Of a DNA stretch of 64,000 nucleotides, positions 43,162 through 53,542 are shown piece after piece. Positions within the stretch are counted from its first letter, which is position 1. Each line of letters opens with the position of its first letter. The notes below the pieces were generated by a model that did not search any database, was not told the origin of the DNA, and worked only from the letters and a program-made list of their open reading frames with translations. The stretch comes from Hygrocybe punicea (taxonomy: Eukaryota; Basidiomycota; Agaricomycetes; Agaricales; Hygrophoraceae), in contig OY744472.1 of assembly GCA_963556145.1 (NCBI GenBank), positions 3,100,001 to 3,164,000 of the forward strand, in the 5' to 3' direction. A program made the translations under genes and the position numbers.

Positions 43162-45677
43162 TCACACAGCCCACTCTGCTACTTTCCCTGTCAATCCTAG
43201 CCAGTACGCACTCATGAAGCGCCATGATCGATTGATGAAGTGACGGATCACTTCAACGGGGCAGGCATTAAGGTACTGGAGTGCAACTTGCTTAGCATCC
43301 TTGAAGGTTTTCTTGTCGGCTTCACGGTAGTGGTATTTACACCACCCCCAGTACTAGAACCTCGTGTAAGAATGAATTATAGTCTTTGAAGGCATTGACA
43401 CATTACCATTTCAATTGGATTGAGTTTGCAGTGAAACTTAGGCAAGAATATACACTCGTGGCCGGCTGCCTTGATGAGAGTTTCAATCATAGATGGCTGG
43501 TTTTTGAAGTCGTCCTGTTGACTGAGGAGGCGGGCCATGCAGCAATTCTGGTTCTCAATAGGACAGACTGGTGAGCACTTAGCACGCAGTGAGCGAAGAT
43601 CAAACCCCCTTTCCTCGAGGACACGCTTCAGTCCCTTAGCATCCCTGTTAGGCAGTGTCATTGCCTGTGGCTTGCCGTGGAACTCGGGGGCTGGATTTGT
43701 CATGGGAATGACAGTGTCCTTCTGTTTCCGTTGCTTCCTGCCGTCCAATTTATTCATCTCGAACGCCTTGAGCGCGTTGTCAGGAAGAGACGCGTGCGCT
43801 GACAACTGATCGAAAATGAAGAGGCCTTGTTTTCCAGGATGGGCCAGCTCAAAGATCTGAATTGGCTCCTTGAGCTGTTCGATCAGCTGCTTCGTGTCCC
43901 ACCATGGATCACCACTGGAGCCAGGGAAGATGATCTTTTGGGCGTCCTCCGTGATATTGCCGCCTTCATCGACAACGACGAGTCATCCCATTGCAGGATT
44001 TATGAAATCCGAAACATGAATGAGTCGTCCATGGCCCTTCTTGCGAAGCGGCTGTTTGCCTGGTCTAAGCCTGTTATTGCGGTAAGTAGATGTCTTCTGC
44101 GAATGATGAAATGACCTACCATGCATGGCTAACCTGATCGTTTGCATGGAAGCAACATTCATCGTGGAACAAAGGAACGATCTCCCACTCCCCTGGTGCA
44201 AGCTTTGGCTTGATGCGCTTCAGTTCGCGTCCTTCGTAGTGTACAATACGTGCCTCAAACTTCTCCATTAGCGGTAAGAAAACTTCATTTCGATATCTCA
44301 CCACATCTTCTCACTCATGCCCATCCATATAAACTCCTTTTTTGATTCTAGAGTGCCGCCATCCGACCTTGATAAGCCAACGCCATCCTGTTCGAATGCT
44401 GAGTGGCTTTGCTGGAGTGATCCCCAGTTCAGGGAAGATGACGCTATCGACATGCTTGGTGAGTGCTCGGGGTGTCACCTTTCCTGTGGGTAGATTGCTG
44501 AGAAACTGTACCACACGTGATCTGACAGATTCGTCATGAAGCCATGATCGGCACATGCAGATTCCACCACGGCGCTCCTTTGGGAGTTGCTCGAATATTT
44601 GATAATGGCGTGCCAAATCACGAACACGGCATGCAAACCAAACACCCAGGCATTCATGCCATTGTCGAGCAATTTCAAGGCTAGCATTCATGTGCAAGAT
44701 ACCCTTGAGCCACAAGGTGGCGAAATTGGCCAGGATCATCAGCTGATTAATCTGCGAGAGCGAGAGTGTCTTGCTTTCTTTCTTCAGTTGGTCCTTGATC
44801 TTCTTCCGCAGAAGATCCCATGGGCGTGGCTAAACTCCAGGATTGTTCACGTTCTCATCAAGCTCGTCCTCCCATGCTTCACCATCGGCTTCATTCGTAT
44901 TTGCCATCTGCTCAATTTCTTGCTCGATTTCATCAATATCCTCGTCACCACTGCCCTCGCCTGCTGACTCAGAGTGCTCGGTCTCTGATCCAAAATCCGT
45001 GTGGGTGGTGGATTATCGGATACACTGGGGCTTTTCAAGGCTAGCCATGCAAGACTTGGGTGTTGCCTGGTGACCAATAATGCACAATGACCGCTATCAC
45101 CGCCATCAGAGTCGCTGCTACTTACACAGACGATGATGTCATCTTCGCATGACCTTTTCACAGCCAACGGCTTCAGAAATGCATCAAGTGTCATCTGGCT
45201 AGACCACGTGCTTCGGTAGCAACGTTGTGTGCAAGCGGATTTACTCATGACATCAGGCCCTTTGATGTATTTGTTCGGACGTTCTAAAGAGATTTGAAGT
45301 AAGCCCAATTTTTGATGACAATGACGTGGCACTTACCCTTTCTCTGGCGCTTCACTTTCTCCAGCCTTGGAAGCCACTCACCATCCTCTGCCTCCACCTT
45401 CTTTGTCATATCTATCAACTGCTCTGCAAGATCTTCATCATCCCAAATATCGAGGTCCATTTCGTCATCATTATCTGAATCAGTTGGTGCTTCCTCCTCC
45501 TCCTCCCAATTTACCCTTGTACTGTCTTGAAATCCTTCAGTGATCTGCTGATCAATTCCGGTAGCAGGCAAGATGGATCTGTCAGTTGATGTGATAGAAA
45601 GAGCTGGTGAGGGTAGAGATTGGTTTTTCAGGCCTGAGATGTTCCTCTTCTGTTTATTTGGAGGACGGCCTTTCATT
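43162..45677 (-). pseudogene. Tc1/mariner-type DDE transposase
   Basis: The start ATG is at 45677 (MKGRPPNKQKR). Exon 1 is 45337-45677, the first intron 45284-45336 (GTAAGT, TTTAG). An acidic linker follows, then a DNA-binding helix-turn-helix-type region (RTGWRWLIKVGWRHSRIKKG near 44350). The catalytic part has LFHDECCFHAND (first Asp, about 44165), FIFDQLSAHA (second Asp, about 43815) and LNPIEM (Glu, about 43400). An intron of about 70 nt separates NPIEM from YWGWCKYHYRE. The C-terminus RSWRFMSAYWLG ends at TGA 43162-43164. The linker has a TAG at 44830-44832 and unresolved frame changes near 45000, so this copy is probably dead. TA targets agree with the family. Confidence 0.8.
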
Positions 45678-46011
45678 TTTATTGTGTGAATGATGCAGGG
45701 TGCCACAGTTAATATATATTTTTCGGTACAATGGCTCAACAGAAATTTTCAATACTTCGGGCAAAGATACTACATGCAAAAAGGAAGCGATTGGCGATTT
45801 TTTTGAGAATTTATCTATTTTTTTCAGGGGGTGGCCAATATTTTCGACCTCCCAGGGAGTAATTTCCATTTTTAAGAGGAATGGCTCGTGCGAATTTCAT
45901 AGACTCGACGTCAATTGATAGCATTTTGAAGCCGCTATCTATCCCGAATAAGTCTGAGGACATAAAAAACAACTTTTTTTTTTTGATGTCTTTGATTGAC
46001 CCCAACTGTAG

Positions 46012-47364
46012 TACTGATGGACAGGTCCAGTTCAGTCCGGTTCTCAGCCAAATTTGGTGAACCCCAGACCAAACCTCAGGTCCGGTTCTTCTTAAGTACA
46101 AAACCTTGGACCAAACCATCGGTTCTGGTTCTTTCAGATCCGGTTCTGGTTCAGGCTTCATAGAACCAAGAACCGAACCTCAAGTATATTTTTGCATTTT
46201 TCATTTTTCGGCTTACACTCAGGTCGCAGGTAGTAAAACAACCATGTATTTAATTAATATATTGTTAAAGAAAAATTATAGAGTGGCCTGCCCTCACCCT
46301 CACCTCGCCTCACAGTGACAGATGCCTCCTGCTGTTTATGCTGCCTGCTATTGCAACCTGCCACCCCCGTCTGCCACCATTCACTGTCTGTTCACTCCAC
46401 CGGCACTTGAGTGAAGGGGGCGGTTGCTGCTGTGGTTGTTGCTGCTGCCATGATTACTGCCATTGCGCTGTTGCTGCTGACATAACCATAGCTGTTGGGT
46501 TTCATGCCATAGTCACTATGGTCTGTAGTCGCATTGGTCTTGACAGGTCCATTGTTGTTTCCATATTCATTGCCATTGTTGTTAGCATCAGAGGCGTTGA
46601 TGGTGGCATTGGCATTGTGGCTGGTGTGGTGGTGGTGGTGGGTGCTAACTCTCCACTAGAAAAAAGTAATAGATAAATTAACCAAGAAAGAGAGTTTACT
46701 ATTGAAACACTGGCAACCCCCCCTGTCACCGTTTGCCATCCGTTCATGCCATTGGGGGTCAGTGCTAGCCACCGGCACCTGAGCAAAGGGGCCGGTTCCT
46801 GCTGCCGTTGTGGTTGGTGCCATAGCCGATGCCAATTGCATTAGCATGCATTGGTGTTGGTGTTGGCATTGTGGGGTTTCTGGTGGTAGTGGTGGTGGTG
46901 GCTGCAGCAGGATGGATTGCTGCTGGCATTGCTAACTCGCACCTAGCATAGTAAGTAACCAAAAGTTAAAGTTAGTTGAAGTACCTGAAATACCTAAAAA
47001 ATGGGACTTATCTTGAGCAGAACAGTTTGCCGTGAACAGTTCTGCTCATCAGGATGTGAATTGTCGCTGGTGTCCAAGTTTCCATTGTTGTTGAGGGGGT
47101 GGGGAGTGGGAGTGTGGTGGGAGGCAGGAAGCGAGTTCATCTTCAACAAGGTTGGTGTGCTGTTTGGTATGACATAACATGTCACAGTACACTCACCAGT
47201 TCAGACTGGTCTGAACGGGTTCTGGACCACACCAAAACATGTGAATGTGGAACCGGACTTCAGGTCTGGTTCATGCCTGGCCTCAAACTTGGACCCAAAC
47301 CATGGTTCGGTTCTCAGTGGTTCAGGTTTGAACCATGGTTTCAAACCAGACCTGTCCATCACTA
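46012..47364. mobile_element. Non-autonomous hAT element 4
   Basis: TACTGATGGACAGGTCC and, inverted, TAGTGATGGACAGGTCTGG. The right target duplication is ACTGGTAG (47365-47372). The left copy is split by the Tc1/mariner element: ACTGGTA at 41587-41593 and G at 46011. It has GGTTC subterminal repeats and GCTGTTG/GGTGGTG cores. Small ORFs are spurious. Confidence 0.85.
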
Positions 47365-47372
47365 ACTGGTAG

Positions 47373-47865
47373 TGTTGGAAATTTAATGTTAATATTGATA
47401 ACATCATTATAGATATTATCTCAATCTGAAAATGACAACTGACAAGTTTCAGAGAGGGCTACCCAGAATAACTCGTTCATGCCACGCTGGCGATGGCTCA
47501 CTTCCCCAAGTTACATATGGCATAAGATACATAGCATGTGATGCATATTGCATATTGATCTAATAAGCCCACCTCCCACCTCTGCAACACATAAATTAGC
47601 ATAAAATAAATCTACATAGAGAATCTTGAGTCTTCATCAATCTCCTCTCCACCTGCCATCTCCCCTGTTTTGCACCATGATGCAACACTCTCAGCCATGA
47701 AGCAATTGCTCAGGGAGCAACAGGTCAACTGCCAATCACAACTGCCCCCCAAACAGTGTGCTGACAATTAACTCACATTTGCTCAACCCTACTTCTCCAT
47801 GACCTTGAATGCTACACAACAGATTACCACATGAAGACAGCCGTGCTTGACCTCAAGGAGGATTC
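47373..47865. other. Helitron 2 3' flank with an inverted L-like motif
   Basis: No gene. AACTCGTTCATGCCACGCTG (47470-47489) is the inverse of motif L. It lies about 370 bp beyond the Helitron 2 stop, in the right place for a terminus. TGTTGGAAAT at 47373 resembles the solo-LTR start but could not be extended. Confidence 0.45.
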
Positions 47866-50800
47866 TCAAAGACTCTGAGCATAAATACCAAGTACAAGGT
47901 TTCTATTTTTACAGTGGTTGATATCATGGTCTGAAAGTTGTGTAAGGTCAGTGTCTCTGGAACAAGAGTTGCCTGTAATCATCCCATCATGATACCATAC
48001 TTGTTTCTGTGCAGTAATGATATGTGAGGTGAAATGATATTGACCATGATATACAATGCCTCTAAGTTCTAATGTCTTTGTGCCAGTCTCTGAAACAAAT
48101 TCTAGTCTATGACTGGTTTCAATGTTTTTGAATGGATACTCTAGAACAAGAATATGTGGTGCTTGATTATAGAATACAACTTGAGTCATTCTGCTGTTGC
48201 AATCAGGACATCTTCTATTGGTTTTTTGTAACAATGTATCAACCCACTCCATGGTAGATAGTTTAATGGTGTCATCAGCATGTAACACATTAGCCTAGTC
48301 TGTCATCAATGGGTTCTTCTGAAAAGTCACATTGAGAACATTCATGTTGAGAAGAGGCTACAATGTCATTGACTTTAAACAACTACATAGCCAGATTTGC
48401 AACACTAATGCCCACAGTGCCTCTAGGATAGTCTGTAGGATTTATGTTATGCAGTGTAGTTCTAAGGTGATCTCTAAGCTGTTCAAATGCCATATTTTTG
48501 TGCAACACCTGTGAAAAACCATGAGGCAATGTGCTCAAATGATCATTCATGTTTCTGAATACTGTGGACCACTCCACATGATTGTCTTTCCACAGATTGA
48601 ACAGAATGACCAACAATGAGTCATATGCACAGCTGTAGTCATTTCTATCCCAGATCAGTCCAGCTGGAGAGTTAATGACCTGTTGCTTGCTTGTGGATCC
48701 TTGGTTGACATGGTCTTTGGTGATCTGAGGCCTTTTAGCTACTGGGTCATTGTTTGTATCAAGTGAATGTTTTTGGGTTGAACCAATAGCAACTGAGCCT
48801 TTTGCTGGAACCAATGAAGTTGCAACTACAGTTGCATTCTGTTTGCCTTTGCCTTTTTCAATCAATTGCCATGAGCTATCAGGGACTGTATGAGCCAATA
48901 GCAATGGATCAGTTGGTGACCATTTAATTGCAGAATCAGTTTTGGCAGGAACATAGTGAATTCCCTTCCATTGCTGAAAGTTTCGAAGCATAACAGAGTG
49001 TGTATCAGCATCAATGTGGTCAGGTAAAGCACCTCCATATCTGATCCTTGTAATCTCATCAAGCAATTCTAGTTCTCTAAATTCTTGGCTAAGATATCCA
49101 GAACAACCTCTAGTGATCACTTTAGTGTCAAAGCCTTGAATGATTACAGTTCCAGCAGCAGAGGCACTTCTAGACAATGAAGAATAATATGACATGTGGT
49201 TGAAGCGACTGTTTAAATGCACAACATTGAATGGACATGTTTTTCCTTCAGCAGCATGAGCAGTCATTGCAAAGTTAGGAAGCACCCAGACTTGTTGTCT
49301 CTCAATGGATTCCTTCAGGTCACTGGGAAATACACACTGAATTGTCTTGGTGTTTTTTACAATGGGCACTACATTGTCAGGAAGTCCTGGTATCTGCACC
49401 ATCTTTGGAGGTTTGTCCAGTTCAACAAATAAAGTGTCAAGTACTCTTTTGCCATGACTCGCTGTCAGTGACTGCTAGCCAACAACAAATCCCTCTTGTC
49501 CTTTTGTAATGCAGAGCTCAGTGGCATCATTGTTGCGAAGCATCATAGGCATACCAAGACACAATGAGAGTTTTCCAGCAAAGTTGTCAGTTGCAGCATG
49601 TTGCACTTTCTATATCTCTCTTTGTGTATCAAAGTCTATGTCACTGGATTGATGTATAGCTTTAGATTTGGACTTGCTTCTCACGGAATCCTTGTCTTTT
49701 CCCCACTTGTCAATGGAATAGAAGTTGGTCAAGTTCTGGTTGGTGTCTGAAGCAAATCTTTCACATCCAAGAAGATTAATCTGATCCTTCTGTGAGTGAA
49801 TACCACATATGATAGGAACATTTCTAAAATTTTTGGAGGCAATGTTGGGCTGGTCTGAACATTTGCCTGCAATTATGGTTCTCAAAAATTGAATGTCATG
49901 TGCAGTACACTTGCCATAGCGCATGTTGACAAGGACAGTTCTGAACAATGCATCCTCGGCTGTTTGGGTCCTCTGTCTCATGTTTTCTCTGAGAATCACA
50001 ACTGTGGTCACTTGATGCCAGAGTGCTCTTCCAATGGCTGTTTCCTGAGAGTGTGTTGTCAAGGCTGATGTGGTCTGAGTGCCAACTGTTCCACTGTACA
50101 ATGGTGCACCTCCAACTGGTGGTAACTGTGCAAAGTCTCCAGCAAATATCATGTTGATTCCACCAAATGGCATCTCATGTATGTTCCAAGCTTTAGCCAG
50201 TCTGGCACTGATTTTGTAGAGATCATGACAAGACAACATGGAGACTTCATCAATGAAAATATAGTCAACTCCTTCTAGTCTACCTTTGAGCTGAGCAATG
50301 CCCATTGCTTCATTTCTATTTGACATGTTTGGATTGATGCCCAAGAAGTAGTGATAAGTTGAACCATTTTGCAGAGCTGCAGATGTACCAGTAGGACCAA
50401 GAATAACAAATCTGTGAGACTCATGTGCATTGTCAAAGAAATCAACAACTGCTTTGATGACTTGTGATTTTCCAGTGCCAGCCATTCCAGCAATATTCAT
50501 TTTCAACTGGTCACTGCTAGGAGAGGAAGCATGATTTGCAATAATCCTGAAAGCTCTTTTCTGCTCAGTGTTCAAGCTGAATTTTCTGACTGTGACATCA
50601 AGTAGCTGTTGTCACTGTGCATTTTCAGCTCTGAAAGTTTGCATCAAGTATGATTGGTCCATAATCATCACATTATTTTCATTGGGATCAGTATGTGTCT
50701 TATGTGAAGTAGACTTTGAATTTGCAGGAATATATTGATTGTGCTCATCTAGTATTTCTTGTCTCTGTTCTTGAACAACTTGTTTCCATTGAGCACCAGG

Positions 50801-51170
50801 TTGATTCATTTCAACTTCAAGTGGAGCAGAATTTACTGCAATAGAACCATCTGGACATGGATCAAGCCAACCAATATTTCTGACAATGTTTTCAGTGCCA
50901 TCCATTTGATCTTTGATCAGTCTACCATCTTGACCAAGTTCAGAATATTTGTTAGTGCCATAATCTCCATTGTGTTTGTCGTGCTCATAATTGTCATCTC
51001 CAAAGTCACCACCATTTTGAATGTGGTCATCATCTAAGTGGGAGATCATGTCTGAAGTCATATATTGAGGACAGGTACCATCTAACACTGCTCCTTGTGT
51101 AAGCTGAGCAGAATAATCATCTCTAGCATCAAGGCATTCATATCTCAGGTTAAAGTTGTCCATGATTTCT
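47866..51170 (-). pseudogene. Helitron 2: PIF1 helicase and USP-like domain (5'-truncated)
   Basis: The minus-strand frame starts inside the coding region at MDNFNLRYECLDARDD, right after hairpin H. Walker A (GMAGTGKSQVIKA, about 50480), Walker B (IFIDEVSMLSC, about 50240), AGDFAQLPPVGG and the second half (LCLGMPMMLRNNDATELC, FAMTAHAAEGKTCP, YYSSLSRSASAAGT) are in order. In-frame stops are TGA at 50612, TAG at 49610, TAG near 49476 and TAG at 48383. There is also an extra base near 48295. The C-terminal protease-like domain has LIWDRNDYSCAYDSLL, CSQC and CPDC pairs, and RGIVYHGQYHFTSHI before VWYHDG, ending at 47866. Fewer frameshifts than Helitron 1. Confidence 0.85.
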
Positions 51171-51173
51171 AAT

Positions 51174-51208
51174 TACGAGTTCTTCCATTTATGGAAGAAT
51201 CGTTCTTA
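51174..51208 (-). repeat. Hairpin H (copy 3, inverted)
   Basis: ACGAGTTCTTCCATTTATGG followed by AAGAATCGTTCTTA. It abuts the truncated 5' edge of Helitron 2. It and the following 230 bp are inverse to 60180-60481. Confidence 0.7.
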
Positions 51209-51212
51209 TCAG

Positions 51213-51445
51213 TCCAGGATATATGGTGGATCGTCAGTAATTAATTAATGTTTGAAATCAACCATAGAGCCAAATTCTGCAGTTCTAACCCCTTTTTTGT
51301 GTTAAAAATCACGAATAAACTAGATTTTCTGAATTTTGTCCCCAAATATTTTCATGAATATAGGATTTATGTTGAGGTTGTAAAAAATAAAAAACCGTGC
51401 TGAAGGATGAGAAAAAGAATTTGTATGATGCGGAATTTGATCTAA
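51213..51445. repeat. Segment A (inverse of 60190-60440)
   Basis: GTTTGAAATCAACCATAGAG and GAATTTGATC blocks match the inverse of element X next to its hairpin. It stops near 51445 and is joined to the Helitron 5' region. No gene. Confidence 0.7.
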
Positions 51446-51482
51446 AAAGGCAAATGTCACAGTCAGTCACAGAGTCTTTCTC

Positions 51483-52620
51483 AGTACTCCCCCAGTCTCA
51501 AATCTCTACCTGTGGATCGTGCACCACAAAACTGAGTGAGGAGCAGTCATGTAGGACCAAATGGACTGTAAGTACAGCCCCACAAGTGGTTTGATGTGTC
51601 CTGTTGAGTTGTACTGACCCCCTCTTCCTTATGCCCCCCCAAACCAGATCTCTACCCCCCAAAGTCGGACCACCACACCACTTGAGGAGTGGATGGGGGG
51701 GACCAAATGGACTGTAAGTAATGGTCCGATGTCTCCCATTCAACCACACTGACCCCCACCTCCTCATGCCCCCCCATACACCAGATCTCTACCCCCCGAA
51801 GTCAGACCACCACACCACTTGAGGAGCAGTTGGAGGGGACCAAATGGACTGTAAGTACACCCCCAGACATGGTCCGATGTGTCCCGTTGAGTTGTACTGA
51901 CCCCCTCCTCCTCATGCCCCCCCATAAATGAGATCTCTATCCCCTGCAGCTGGACGGGCAAACCCAGTGGGGACCGCTTAGGGCTCAGTGGATCCTGTCC
52001 TCTGTGTTCATGCCTCGTGCACTGCCGCTCAGTTTGTCACAACCAGAGGTCAGTACTGACATGTAGTTTTATTAGTTTCCTTAGTTTTCTTAGCTGCGTA
52101 GCATAGAAGGGTGGCTATCTGAGCCATGGAAGGTGTGATTGTGCAGTCTGTGCATGATTCCCTTTCACCCTTCTGAAATCAACGGAGGGGGATGGCTGTC
52201 TGGGCCGTGGAGGGTGTGGTTGTGCAGTCTGTGCATGGCCCTCCTTCAGTCTCCAATATAAGTAGAGGGGGCAATCTGTGCCATGGGAGTTGTAATTGTG
52301 CAGTCTGTGCATCATTCACTTCCACCCTCTGGATGTGTGGTTTTGAGGATGGTCTCACTGGACCCTTCGATGACTCGAGACCGGGACTTCGTCGGACCTC
52401 TCTTGAGACTTGTCTAGAGGGGCAATGAGTAAAATTAAAAATAATGACAGTCTCTCTGGACCCTTCGATGACTCGAGACCGGGACTTCGTCGGACCTCCC
52501 TTGAGACTTGTCCAGAAGGACACTTAGTAAAATTAAATAAGGGTGGTCTTTCTGGACCCTTTGAGGACGTGACACTATGACTTTGTCGGATGTCCCTTGA
52601 GACTTGCTATATTTGTGTAA
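51483..52620 (+). repeat. Helitron 5' region: minisatellites B and C
   Basis: Three to four units of about 130 bp (AGATCTCTACCCCCCGAAGT, CCAAATGGACTGTAAGTA, GGTCCGATGT) occupy 51540-51950. Diverged units with GTGCAGTCTGTGCATG follow (52130-52330). Then there are three copies of a 70-110 bp unit (GACTCGAGACCGGGACTTCG, TCGGACCTCCCTTGAGACTT). The inverse lies at 60480-60758 and 61567-62530. Short ORFs are repeat shadows. Confidence 0.8.
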
Positions 52621-53164
52621 ATAATGTTTTTTATTATTAAATCAAGACATGCATATATACAACAAATGAGATGGTGTGTGTATTAGCTAGGTGTTGTCAA
52701 TAGGTGCATGGGAGAAGCATCTTTGTGGTGTTTAGTAGACAGCTAAGACCAAACCAGAAAACAAGTCGACACATCATCATACAATGATTAGTAAGATTTT
52801 CCCACGGTTCATGAAGATTGAAAAACTTTTTTTCTTGACTTTAACTACGTCCCAATGACTTTCAAACTCCTCATCCTACTGCTTTTTCTGTCACTCATAA
52901 TTCTATCACACCTGAATAGCCCAAAGGTCCTATTTGTCTTCAGATTCAACACATTTAAATTGCTAATTTGACTTATGTTAGTGGTCATCCACCGAAGCTC
53001 ACATCAATGGCAAACCCAGTAACAATATTTATCGAGTTAGCCAATTGCTTTGGGAGGGCTTCGGTCAGTAAACCCAACTACCTCTATATCTACTGAATCT
53101 ACTGAATCATCGGGTCCATCAGATTGGTTTAATATTACTTGTTGGGCATATTCAACCAGAATCT
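52621..53164. other. AT-rich leader upstream of Helitron 3
   Basis: Partly inverse to 60485-60600 (CATATATACAACAAATGAGA). No gene or further repeat seen. Confidence 0.4.
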
Positions 53165-53350
53165 GCCCGCCCAATTTGTTGGGTTTATTATTTACTCTAC
53201 CCAGACAGTTGGGTGTATTGTTTGCTCTGCCCAAACAGTTGGGTTTATTGTTTGCTCCACCCAGACAGTTGGGTTTATTGTATTCTCTGCCCAGACAGTT
53301 GGGTGTATTGTCCTCTCTGCCCAGACAGTTGGGTGTATTGTTTTCTCTGT
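53165..53350 (+). repeat. 30-bp tandem repeat in the Helitron 3 leader
   Basis: About six units of CCCAGACAGTTGGGTTTATT plus TGTTCTCTG-like sequence. The 30-bp length keeps one frame open, which lengthens the apparent ORF from 53050. I place the protein start later, at 53543. Confidence 0.9.
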
Positions 53351-53542
53351 CTGGTCAATACAAGGCTATAATATGTTCATTGTTATACCAGTCAATGTAT
53401 TCTACGTCAACTATACTATTTTTGCAGTACAATAAATGTTTTTATGCCACCTTATGTGTTGGTATAGGTATCTTACCCTGCCATTTTGCTACTTTGATAT
53501 TATGGCTGAGCCAAGCAGTGAAGTTATTTAATTCCCATAATA

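Larger units (their letters stand above)
41594..46008 (-). mobile_element. Tc1/mariner-type transposon (CAGTTGGGG ends, TA target)
   Basis: TIRs CAGTTGGGGTCAATCAAAGA and its inverse, about 27 bp, flanked by TA at 41592-41593 and 46009-46010. It encodes a DDE transposase on the minus strand. Its left part contains hAT 3 (41897-43152). It sits within the target duplication of hAT 4, which gives the order of insertion. Between the left TIR and hAT 3 (41625-41888) I see no coding sequence. Confidence 0.9.

Noticed and set aside
42191..43243. Thr- and His-rich ORFs in hAT 3
   Set aside because: ACC/CAC triplet tracts and CGCGTC-rich sequence between hAT ends; no transposase motifs.
47373..47440. 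Second solo LTR starting TGTTGGAAAT
   Set aside because: Only the first ten bases resemble the LTR at 41304; no end and no target duplication were found.
53050..53542. Helitron 3 protein starting at 53050
   Set aside because: This part is a 30-bp tandem repeat that stays open because 30 is divisible by three; homology starts after the ATG at 53543.
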